This document shows, piece after piece, positions 23,460 through 33,859 of a stretch of DNA of 64,000 nt. The stretch's first letter is position 1. Each line of letters begins with the position of its first letter. Under the pieces are notes generated by a model, which was given only the letters and a program-made list of their open reading frames with translations, made no database searches and was not told the DNA's origin. Made by a program: the position numbers and the translations under genes. The DNA comes from Marsupella aquatica (Eukaryota; Marchantiophyta), in the NCBI GenBank assembly GCA_973895155.1, contig OZ316891.1:3596001-3660000 (forward strand), written 5' to 3'.

Positions 23460-23990
23460 CCCACTCACGGTTCAAACAATACGCGGGTACCCGGCCAAGA
23501 ACCGGAGGGCAGGCACAGTGATACCGGGTGGCCGGGCCAGTCGGGCAGAGAACAGGTGGACTGTAACAAACGAGAATCAGTCTCCAGAGGAGTGCTTTTG
23601 GTTGTATGACCTGTCGAGTAAGACAAGCAGGAAATTCCGGAATTCCGGGCCAATGGGGAGAGCGGGCAGGCGGGAAGCAACTCTGACGAATGGGGGACGC
23701 CGAAAGACCAGATCTCTCGGGGATTCTGTGTGGGCCCTGCTCCAATTATAAAGGACCTCCAGCCACGTGATCTCCCGCAGTCGGCCAATGGCCGGCCTCC
23801 CATCACGTGGAGCGCAAACGCTCCGATTTGCATCGCCCCCGCCGACCCGTTCTGTACGATGTCAGACGTCCCTGTAGAGTTCATGGCTTTCGATGGCCGT
23901 CCGATTGGCCGATGGGGATGTCGTAGCGTAGCGGGATAGTCCTCTTTGGCTCTTTCGGATCGTCTTCCAGCATCTTTCTTTCCCCGCTTC
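23460..23990. other. GC-rich island 1
   Basis: A locally GC- and CpG-rich stretch inside AT-rich DNA, rich in GGGC/CCGG motifs including CAGTCGGGCAGAG near 23537. Long open frames on both strands (up to 181 codons) follow from the composition and carry no domain I recognise. Two CACGTG E-box or G-box cores lie at about 23763 and 23802. It lies between the inverted repeats. Confidence 0.5.
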
Positions 23991-24062
23991 CAGGTAACCT
24001 TTTCTTTCACTCGCCTTTTCTTTCACTCGTCTTCTGATTGGGATTCTTTTTACGGATCGCCA

Positions 24063-24570
24063 TGAAAGGTCTCTTTGCAAATTCCCTGTCATGAGCCGAC
24101 CTTGTTCCGCATCAGCACAACCAGCCACAAACATGAAAAATCTTATTCATATTTGTGGCAAAAGCAAACTAATTTTGGGTCGCCGTCCCTGTAATAACAA
24201 AAGGTAAAAAACCAAGGTAGAACCATCAAACTATAACCACTTTATTTACTTTTCATATTTGATCAAACATAAATATAAAAACAACCATCTCTATGAAAAT
24301 AGTAATTAGGTACCTCCATGAGAGATCCCTTGCAAATTTATTGCCATGAGGTTGCACCACATGAGCACAAACAGTCACAAACATTAAACAAATATTTTTG
24401 ATAGTAACAAAAGTGCACATTCATGTTTGTGGCAAAAGCAACGTAATTTCTGGGTTGCCATTGCAGTAATAATGAAAAATAACAAATACAAAATACAACA
24501 CCAAAGCAAGTAAAACCCAGGTAAAACCATCAAATATAACCATTTTATTTACTTTTTTTATTTTAACAAA
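24063..24570 (+). repeat. Two tandem copies of the 24-kb repeat family
   Basis: Copy 1 (about 24063-24260) and copy 2 (about 24308-24570) share, in order, TTGCAAATT, CATGAG, CAGCACAA/GAGCACAA, TCACAAACAT, CATATTTGTGGCAAAAGCAA and a GGTTGCC-like block. They continue with GTAATAA, ACCATCAAA and CATTTTATTTACTTTT. Copy 2 is the closer partner of the inverted copy at 22480-22655. Confidence 0.75.
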
Positions 24571-27500
24571 CATAAACTTATACTAATTAACGTAATTAAA
24601 CTAATAACCATCACTATTTACCATTGGGAGGTTCAGATGATTTCGTGTTGTTTTGTTTATGTATTTGTGTTGACGTTGCTTGGCTCTAGTCCCTTTCCTT
24701 CGCATTTCTTAACCAAATTGAATAGAGCTGGATAGGTTCCCCCCACTCCCAACCTCCCATGGTGAACCTTGTTGGAGATAATTCTGGTAGGTGCTTACCA
24801 TGGATATGGTAGTAAGCAGTCTCCTTCGGACCCAGTTTCAAAGCCATCTTCTAATTATTTATGGTACTAACGGATGCTTAAGCCATTAATATCTCTCGTA
24901 CTACTAAGTGGTGGGCACCAAGCAAATAAAGAACGAAATAAGCAAGCAGAAATTTTATTAATTTTTGCATTATAAACATTAGTAAGAAACCATAATTATT
25001 GAATCATGAAGTCCATCAGGTGACCTGTAATCAACATGGAGGAGTTGGATGGATGGAGCCAATTGCCCGAGACCAAGTCGTGAATAGCATCCATGACCTA
25101 TCTGGTACAATTGTAGTTAAATTGACAGCATCAATATTCATTTTTACAATGGGCTTTCTTGTGGTTTAGGTCGAGACCAAATTGATAATGGTTGAGGACA
25201 AGAGTCGAGTATGAGAAAAGAGCACATTGGAGTACGTGAGATTTACTCCTCTTCTAAGACTCCCATTGTTGCAAGAAGGTTTAGTAGCTAAGATTTTGAT
25301 CTTGATTGAGGTCACTAGTGTTTCATTGCACGTTTTCAAGTATGTCTTCCAAGGCTGTGAGTGACTTCTAGACTATGCAGTATACGAGTCAATATTTCTC
25401 TTAAAATTGTAGCATACATTTGCACCTGGTGGGGAACTTGTGTCCTAAGTCCTGACTGAAGGCTTTGCCAGTGTCTTGTTCATTTTGAAGCCACTGTAAC
25501 AGTCTTGACTAAAGGTTAGGACAAAGGCTTGCCGTATGTCTTATTCGTTTCAAAGTCACAGTAATGGATTTAACATAGTGAGTTCAATTAGGCATAGCAT
25601 AGGAAGGAATTAGATTGAAGGTGTTGCACGCTGTTCATTATCTATTTGCAGTTTGGTCAGCATTAGCCTCACGGTCCCGGGATTCGTACAATTGTGTATG
25701 TTGTATTATGGTTTAGACAATTGAGGTCAATGTTATGAGATAGTCATGAAAATGGAAGGAGAGGTTTGCCGTCTGATGTGAGATTCACAGGTTTCACTTT
25801 GTCAAACTTCTTCAGCACTGTCGAATCAAATGACGTTCATGGCTGGGAGTCAATCTATGATGAAATTATTTGAAGAGTGATTATGGCAGGGATTTAGTCT
25901 ATGGTTGATGCAATTTATAATTTTTGGCAGAGAAATTATAATTATAGACTCACAAAGCTCTTGGGCAAAGAGTGATAGATCTGGCCCCTAATCTGGAATT
26001 TCATTGAGAAACGGAATAAATTTTTCTTGATCCCTCCTCATCCCCTGTCATAGACATCCCACCAGCCTGGTACCTCCGGTGTATAATTATAGACTCACAA
26101 ATATCAATGAATTCAATGTGGAATTCAGTATCTTTTGACAGGAAGAAATTAGTTCACTCGCGGAATTGAGCAAGGCTCTAGAAGTGATCGAAGCAATCTA
26201 CTTGGGTAGGAAAAGGTTTTGATGGCTAGGAAGCACTCCACCTTCGTGGGCTTTCTGATGCAATTTGGGCTAGTTGCCCAGTAAAAGTACTTGGGTAGAC
26301 AGGTCGCCAACAATCACCATACTTCAAATAGTTTGCACAGGCAACTCTAATACTGACTTTGTATGTAGAATATTTTATATTGAGTTATGATAATTCAGAG
26401 AGCTTATAGATGAGTTGGTAATGTGGAAGTGAAGACTGACCACTTTGGAGTTACAATTCACTTGAGCAAAATGTACGACGAACATGTCATCTTTTAATCT
26501 TTCTCAGGCTCATATAGGAGTGACTTATAAAGACCTAGAGTGCAAGAAAGGTATAAATTCAGAAGGGAATATTTGTTGTCTTTTGTGCACTAATCCCTTT
26601 TGATGTATGTCTCTCCATTGTGCATGGTCTGGATAGGCCTTCACATGGCACACCTTCGCCACCCACAAGAATGTATTAGTTTTTTGAGTGGATCACAAAA
26701 GATTGTGACTGTGCTGAGTTCAGGATTGGGGGGAATGTTTTTTCTTGACAATATTTGGCTGGCAGAAGTTTATTTGAGCCTCTAGTTTTCTACACTGAGA
26801 TTCAAGGAGTTATAATATAATATAATAAATCCTTTGCCGTTACCTCGAGCATGTGATATTGCCCACGTGTAAACAGGACTTCAAGCCTTTACAGGACTTC
26901 AAGCCTTTGCCCATTGGAATATGTGGGGTGCCCTTCAGGCCTACAAAAAAGCCTACTTAATTAAAAGCAGTACGAGTTCTCCACCAAAGTGACCCCACAC
27001 GACCATGACTGTGCACTTTACACTAGTGATAGGAGGCCATGGCATTTATATTATTTTATTGGTGAAACGGCAGTAACCATCACCGTACACACGAAGGGAA
27101 CGGCATTCCCATGGAACCCACATTTGGCTGTAAAAGTTTCGAATAATATTACATGGGCCTGTTGCTTTTTAAGTACTTTTTTTTTCTTGTTTTGGAAAAA
27201 GGGCAGTCAAGCCAATCAATTCCAGGCACGGGTTGTCCAATGCTACAACGTATGGGGTGGGCATCAAGAGAAAAATGAAGCTGTATCTTAAATCCGCAGC
27301 ATAGAGACTGCACATTGCAGAAGGCCTTTGGGCACATACTCAGGGTGGGGGTCAATGCTGCAGATTTAGTCTCTCAATGTTTCTTCCCTTCTCTCTCTCT
27401 TCTCGGCTTCATCGGGCCCTGCTGCCTACATGAACCGTGTCCCCACAGGCCCCAACCACAATACCTTGTGACAGAGGGTGAAAAGGAGAATTAGGGCAAA

Positions 27501-28740
27501 GGTCCTGGGGCACGAGGAAGTCCCTTTTCTGAAGTAGAGGCTTTGTCCGGAGGAGCCAACCGCCATATGATGGCCGTCTCAACCACAAACAAAAGGGTGA
27601 CAAGGAATGCTCACTCCTGTGTCTTCGTTGCTTTCAAGTAATAACATAATATGAAGCTATGAGTGAGAACCAATTCCAGCTCCATGTAAGCATATTTTCA
27701 AACAATTATTTTATATGTGCTTGTAATTTGTAGAGGAATATATTTGTGATGGGCACCTCTACACAAACCATAGTCATGATGCTTGAGTTCAATTACTTAT
27801 CTGCCAACCAAGCCCCCAAGCCACCCTCTTTAATACGACATATGTTCTCCTCACTTGCATCAAACATTTGGGGTTTACTCCTGAGTTTTCCCAGGCTTTC
27901 CAATTTGAGGAACAGTAGGGTTTTTGAATTTTACAGCTGTGGTGACTCTCCTTGGGACTCAAGAATTTTTTCTGTTCCTTTCTCATCTTAGGGGTTTTCC
28001 CTTGTTTTCTACCCTTTCTTGAATGAATTCCACCAAATTTTATAAACCAGGATAAAAACAAAGTACAATGAAAGGAAAGAAAAGTGATCCAAAGAAAAAG
28101 AGGTCCAAAGAGGGTCTTGGGTCTCCTCTCTTAGGGATAGTGTGTCTCAATTGAGTGCCTTTTGTTTTTGGGCGGTGTGATAAATCAACTTTACTCCTAT
28201 AAGCTTGCTGAAGTTCAGGTTCTCTTATTTCTGAAATACTTTTTGGAGCTTGTACACACGCTGGACTGTTTCAGACCACAAACTTATAAAAGAACTTATT
28301 TGGATGAGGATCTCGCTCTTCCCAATGTGCTACACGTGTACCAGTAGTCTGAAAGATTCTCTTCTAGGATTCAAATTTTTAGTAGGTTTGTGGTACCCAC
28401 ACACAGTCACAATATCTTCTCCTAATCAGTAAAGGTTTCGTGTTGGTGAATTCATACAAATAAGTAAAATAGGATCTGAAGGCAATCATGAGACCTATCC
28501 TAGATCACAAAAGAACATGTAGTCAGTGTAAGGAAAACAGCAAGGGGAGGAGAACAACTGAAAATATGAGGTAGGAGCTCATCAGGTTTATCAACGGAGA
28601 ATCTAAGAGAGAGAGAGAGAGAGATGGCTTGGGCCGCTTTTTTTAGGTGAATCACACTGAAGATTACCAATTGGTTTGGTCTTCTGAAGTGCAAAAGATA
28701 TTTCTGCTTCCTTCCAGACTTTCGTGGGGGCCATCAAGAA
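24571..28740. other. Intergenic DNA without a recognised gene
   Basis: AT-rich with no supported coding region. Small features are a 17-base duplicated ACAGGACTTCAAGCCTT at about 26875-26908, a TATAA-type run near 26811-26828, and a (GA)n tract at 28608-28623. Confidence 0.35.
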
Positions 28741-28747
28741 TATTTCC

Positions 28748-28990
28748 TACCAATCTGTTTTCTCAGTCTATGGTTCCAGTAGTTTGCGGATGCCCAACTG
28801 AGACGCGTCTTTGAAGCAATTTTGACCGACAACACTGTTTTCTTGGGCATTTTGCTGCATGTTAAGTTTTTCATGCTCTTCTGTCAGGAATTTAATTTTC
28901 TCTCCACTTCCCAAAAGTGTCCTCAACTTTTTTTAGCCCACTGGTTTTGGGATTTCACATTTTTGCTGCGGGGCTTTATATTACATATAT
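28748..28990 (+). repeat. Dispersed repeat, copy 2 of 2 (partner at 16665-16870)
   Basis: Same orientation and same order of shared blocks as the 16.7-kb copy (TTCTCAGTCTAT, ACACTGTTTT, GGCATTTTGCTGCAT, GGAATTTAATTTTCTC, TTTTGGGATTTC). The two lie 12.1 kb apart. Confidence 0.6.
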
Positions 28991-30380
28991 TACATATGGC
29001 ATATAAGTATATATTACAATTAGCGGTATGGACTTTGCTAGTCTATTGTGGAGCTCAAAACAATAAGGCAAAGTACTGGGTGTTGAGAACAGGTCATACA
29101 TCTGGTGCCCCATTTGAATTATAGTGGGAACACAAATAATCTGAGATGTGAGCTTTCCTGACCTTTCTGATCCAAATATAGCCGTTTTTCACAAAAACAT
29201 TGACCTTCACCAGGCTAGGAAAATGCTTGCCATGATGCCATTAGAGTTTCAATGTCCAATTAATCTTTAGAATGTTACTTGATGACAACATTAGATATGA
29301 TAAGATGTGAAATGTTAGAAATATCTTGGTAAGTGCTTTGTAAGAAACTATTGGGGGCCGGGAGTGGATGTGCACAATCATGAACATTTCCCTAGCTTAC
29401 AGAATAAGTAGGGTGACTTCCTTAGACGCACCTCACATGGGCTCCCCAACCCCTCAGTTCCTTCGCGCCAGTAGTGGTAAGGACTTAATGTTTACCTGCT
29501 GTTCAGTTTGAAGGACTGTCAATCACCCAGGTTGAGTTCTACAATATATTTTTCTTGAAGATTATCCCTCGATTTAGAGTCATCTTTCAAGGAGATCCAG
29601 GATGGGTTTTAAAACATACAAGTCTGAATGTCCATTCTTTGAATCTTAATAGAAATAAGATAACAACAAACTTTGTAAAAAAGAATATATGTTGTTCCCC
29701 TTCATCTTTGCCCCCATTAATGTTTTTGGTATTCATTTCAGTTTTGTCCTTCTTAGTTTTGTCTTTATCTAGAGTTATGGTCTAGAGGTTTCATTGTCTA
29801 TAGAAGTCTAGACCCCAACTCTAACTTTTCTTTGTGTTTTATAAGTAAGATATATCCGTTTCAAAATTACCATGTTCTCCAAACTGATTGAAATCGGCAA
29901 CCAGTCCTTCAAAAAGTGTTTTAATTGTCACCTTGTCCCAAACCTTTCCCTTGTTCTAAACCTGGCTCCTTTCCCAAATCAAAGGCAGGAGAGGCTCAAG
30001 TAATGAGCTGCTTTCTCGCCCTCTATCAATCCTGCCTGCTTGTTCTGCTCCCCAGTTCTCCTTCCGAGAAAACTATGAATGGTTTCCACATGTAGGCCCA
30101 ACAATTCAGCCGGCACGACCTTGGCTCGGCCGCACTTGACCTCTAGGGAAGGTTTGTGACCCGAGGAGGGCTGGGGCAAAGGTCTAGGAGCAAGGGAGTT
30201 GCCTCTAGCACCAGTCCACTGACCTAGTTCTTCTAGGGCTGAGGAGCCACCAGGCCCTCGTGGGTGTTACCGAAACGAGAAACTTGCCATCAAAGACATG
30301 AAATCGTTTGCAATCACAAACACTAAAATAATACCTCAAATTACACAATTGTAGCCCTGTAGCGCCCTTTCGCATGTTCA
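28991..30380. other. Intergenic DNA without a recognised gene
   Basis: No coding motif, RNA gene or clear repeat seen. Open frames are short and lack recognisable domains. Confidence 0.35.
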
Positions 30381-30399
30381 CAAATTCACATATATATGG

Positions 30400-31030
30400 G
30401 CATGGGTTCGCGTGAGAGTCGCACGTGGACAAGGGCAGAGGCAGGGCGCAAATCCCAGCTCTCCCATTAGTCGAGACCTCCGCGAATGATTGTAAAGATG
30501 CCAAAAGACTCTTACCCAATCGAAACACGCCGCATAGCCCGAAAAGAGTTGACTTGATCTGGTCGAGATGGATGACCTCATCGATACGGTCATGCCATAC
30601 CATTCCCTTCTATGGTCGACATACGATGCGTCAACCAATCCCGCATCCGCAGCACCCCCTCCCCCTTCATGTCATCCCATGTCACGCCATCGGGATACTG
30701 CCCGCACCAATCCTATCCCTCTCTGACCGCGACCGATGCGGACGATCCGGGATCTTGCGTGCGCACGGGCAGAGCTCACGGGCAGGGGTACCAACCACGT
30801 CACAAGAAGCTTACAGGGAGCGGGCAGTCGGGCAGAGGGGTGATCAGACGTTCCGGATGATCTTGAATAATAAATGATTGGAGTAATTACGACGGTCGGT
30901 GTAATGGGTTATTTAATCAAAGGGAGTGGGGCAGTAAAAAAGGAAGGCGGTCAGGGCCGTCCGGATTTCGGCCCGGAAAACCCGGCCCGAGTGCCCGACT
31001 GACAGTGAGAGACCCGCGTCAATCGTGTAA
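30400..31030. other. GC-rich island 2
   Basis: A GC/CpG-rich stretch with overlapping non-conserved open frames on both strands. It carries GGGCAGTCGGGCAGAGG at about 30823-30840 and GGCCCGGAAAACCCGGCCC near 30970-30990, motifs that echo the other GC islands. No gene is recognised. Confidence 0.45.
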
Positions 31031-31035
31031 GTTTG

Positions 31036-31260
31036 GACGGCCGTCGGCGTTGACGGCAACGACCACTTTCCGTTCTTTGGGTGTTACTTTTACTAATGTT
31101 GTTTTTAGGGAGTCGGATTTTTTTGACTGATCGCCTTGACCGTACAAACCAGGACTCTCAGTGCAGTTTAGACAAAAGGATCCATTCTCAACACACACTT
31201 CTCGTTTCTAATTATTATATTAAAAGGATCCCAAATAACTTAGGCCCTCTCAACGCACTA
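31036..31260 (+). repeat. Repeat family copy A (partner 31984-32170)
   Basis: Shares with 31984-32170, in order, GTTGAC(G/A)GCAAC, ACCACTTT, TTGTTTTT-GGGAGTC-GATTT, TTTGAC, an ATCCCAAATAA-TTA block and a CTCTCAACGCACTAA-like block. Part of the end recurs again near 31638-31690. This is probably a short interspersed element present in two to three partial copies. Confidence 0.65.
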
Positions 31261-31265
31261 ATGTA

Positions 31266-31534
31266 ATCTACTTATATAAAAGTTTTAAACTGTATTCATT
31301 AAATATATTTTAATTTAAAATATTACTATTGTGTTTATTCTATTTATAAATATGACCGTTTTAGTATATATTTTCTTCAGTTACTTTGTTTGACTTATCA
31401 TCTACTTATATAAAAGTTTTAAACTGTATTCACTAAATATATTTTAATTAAAAATATTACTATTGTGTTTATTCTATTTATAAATATGACCGTTTTAGTA
31501 TATACTTTACTTTAGTTACTTTGTTTGACTTATC
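31266..31534 (+). repeat. 134-bp tandem duplication, AT-rich
   Basis: 31266-31399 and 31400-31534 are near-identical, differing at only a few positions. Both start ATCTACTTATATAAAAG and end in TTTGTTTGACTTATCA. The high similarity implies a recent duplication inside the older repeat cluster. Confidence 0.9.
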
Positions 31535-31730
31535 ATTTTTATACAAAATCATGGTATTTATAAATAAATAAAACCATTGCAGTGTTATCAATTTGAACAT
31601 TTTTGGTGACAAACTGATTAAAAGTTGTTATATGACAAGGATCCCAAGCAAATTACTTTAACACACTTATCTAATCTAATTATATCATCGCAATGGAGAA
31701 GTTATTCTTTGCCGTCTACTAGGGGAGTGA

Positions 31731-31860
31731 AGCCTTCTGACCATGAGTTCAGGGAATTGGGGGTGTGAGTGAAAAACAGGGATTGGGAGTTCTGACCATG
31801 AGTTCAGGGGTGTAACTTAAATTAGGGGTGTGAGTGAAAAACAGGGATTGGGCGTCTTTG
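31731..31860 (+). repeat. Short direct repeat pair
   Basis: GACCATGAGTTCAGGG occurs at about 31739 and 31794, and GGGTGTGAGTGAAAAACAGG occurs at about 31762 and 31826. A unit of about 60 bases was duplicated, and the second copy has a small insertion. Confidence 0.75.
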
Positions 31861-31983
31861 CACCCATTTGACTTGAATATCCTTATCCGGATCCTCATCT
31901 CTATATACTTTAAAAGAATGGACACTCAGGTGAGTGTATATAACACTCAAAAATAATTAGTCTAAATTACTACATAAACTACG

Positions 31984-32170
31984 ATGGCAGTGAGAGTTGA
32001 CAGCAACAACCACTTTTAGAAGTTTGGGTTCCTCTTACTATTGCAGCACTGTTGTTTTGGGAGTCAGATTTATTTGACCCCTCCCTTGGTGCAGAATACT
32101 CAATTCCTGCACAGATTTTACACAAAGAATCCCAAATAATTTAAGGCCATCTCAACACGCTAAAGCATGG
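31984..32170 (+). repeat. Repeat family copy B (partner 31036-31260)
   Basis: Diverged copy of the segment at 31036-31260, in the same orientation. It contains GTTGACAGCAACAACCAC, TTGGGAGTCAGATTT and a TTTAAGGCCATCTCAACACG block. Confidence 0.65.
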
Positions 32171-32790
32171 TTAGTCTAGACTGCTAACCCAAATGTTTGT
32201 GATGTATCCTACCTTATGCCCATCCCATTCACAAGCATAGTTTAAATATTGAAAATTTCTGTTACTAGATTTGTCACAAAGATTAGCAGCACAAATGTTT
32301 TGAAGATGGGAACTTCATAAGTTATTATATCCTGTACTTAGCATTTATCCAATTCTCAACCAAGGTGGGAGAGGTCTCCAAGATTGAAATAAAAATTGGG
32401 ATAAAAATATGACAGCAGTGTAAAGATGATTTTGTACGGATCCCAGTTTGGAGAGGGGCACTGTGAAATTTAAGACTGAACATTGTTTTGTGGCCTTGAT
32501 GTAGGGTCCCGTTGTGAAGGCTCTCTGAGAAGGTAAAGGTTTCCAATTTTGGAGACATATTTGACAGTCCCAGTGGGTTTTGCAAAATTTTACTAAGTGG
32601 GCCAATACCAGCCAATTAGTGGGCCCTTATGTTGGTGAATGAAGTGGAGCCAAGGGTCTTCCCAAATCTTAGGACTGTCTCCAAACTGAAGGTTTTTATA
32701 AAAATATACACACTTTTTATATACAAAGGGACCAATCAGAGTACAAATGAACAAACAAAAGAGGGCCCAAGTGGACAAAACCAATCGAAA

Positions 32791-32894
32791 AAGAAATGAG
32801 CAAAAGGGAACCACTAAACACCAAGAAAGAGGAACTAAAAGTAAGAAATGAGCAATAGGGAACCCCTAAAAACCAAGAAAGAGAGACTAAATCT
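32791..32894 (-). repeat. 52-bp tandem duplication in the probable retrotransposon 3' UTR
   Basis: On the plus strand AAGAAATGAGCAAAAGGGAA starts at 32791. AAGAAATGAGCAATAGGGAA starts at 32843, and both are followed by CC(A/C)CTAAA(C/A)ACCAAGAAAGAG. This gives a 52-base period and about two copies, just downstream of the element's last stop codon in the minus-strand sense. Confidence 0.85.
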
Positions 32895-32944
32895 AACCCA
32901 ATCGGACCGAAGTCCTCATCATTCCTAGCGAATGTGGCAAAAAG

Positions 32945-33847
32945 CTACTGGTCCACATCAAGGGTCAAAGCTAGATCGGCAAGTGGGATTGGAACATCCT
33001 CTAGGGGAGCTAGCCGCTGCGGAGGCACACTAGCACCCACTGTAAGAGATCGACGATAGATGGCCCGAGCTTGAGCACGCTGCAAGGTGACTGAAATGCA
33101 TTGGCGAAAGTGCGTGGTCAAAATAGAAAGCGGGGGTCCGGTGGGACCCATGCGGCCATGAACATCCCGGGCAGCTTGCCGAAGAAGCCCATCAAACTGA
33201 GGATGAAGACGCCCAAATAGCTCCAGAGCAAGGGGGAGGAAGCTGTCGGATGAAGCTCGTGCAGCATATTTGGCCTCTTTCGTTGTTGTCGCACGTGACG
33301 CTGCTGCCCCTGCCGTAGTTGCCGCTGTCCCAATGATATCTTGGCGCAATGGGTTTGCCACCACTACATCTGCCAATGTCCGTTGACCCTCACGGACCAT
33401 GGTAAGATCCACCCGTAACCGCTGTGATGGAGGACCAGGTAACTCGAGTACCACCTCCCATCGCACACATAGCAAAGAGCCAGAGAGAACCTGAGCAGTC
33501 GCATCTTGCACAACATCGTGAACAATAATGGTTTCACCTCCCAAACTGCACCAAAGAAGATGGACACCTGTGGCATCACAAGGCTTCCCACAAGTGCAAG
33601 AAGGGGGTAAACCTGCAAGAAGTGGGTGGGGCAGCCCCATACGAAGACGCATGGCTGTGGAGAACTCCGTTGAAGACATCCACAAATGAGGAATGACTGG
33701 ATTGGCCTGAAGCCATCCACCTGCGCCCTTCCCTCCGGAAGAAAGAATCCGAGCTCGGTCCGTGTCAGGTGCCTCGGAGAGGATGCTGGAAAGGGTGAAA
33801 GCGTGCATACGCCCTGCGAGGTCTGCCTGAAGATGAACGGGATCCAA
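32945..33847 (-). pseudogene. Retrotransposon ORF, C-terminal part: zinc knuckle and restriction-like endonuclease
   Basis: An open frame of 300 codons in the same frame as the RT block and separated from it by one TAG (33860-33862) plus four codons. It has no ATG of its own at the start; the first codon counted is TTG, so it is the continuation of the RT polyprotein. Residues 43-50 are GGWLQANP and 61-73 EFSTAMRLRMGLP, a conserved-looking linker. Residues 84-100 (CTCGKPCDATGVHLLWC) form a C-x3-C-x5-H-x3-C knuckle. D147 and D160 lie in RVDL...LADVVVANP with 12 residues between, matching the P-D-x12-14-D signature of restriction-like endonucleases, although the usual Pro is Val. The C-terminal SVTLQRAQARAIYRRS resembles the end of related polyproteins, as I recall them. 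Confidence 0.8.
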
Positions 33848-33859
33848 GGATAAAAAATC

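Noticed and set aside
23465-24010. 181-codon minus-strand frame in GC island 1
   Set aside because: A GC-rich island lowers stop-codon frequency on both strands. Overlapping frames exist in several phases and none has a domain.
30205-30877. Overlapping 132-150-codon frames on both strands in GC island 2
   Set aside because: Mutually overlapping frames of low-stop composition with no domain; not supportable as genes.
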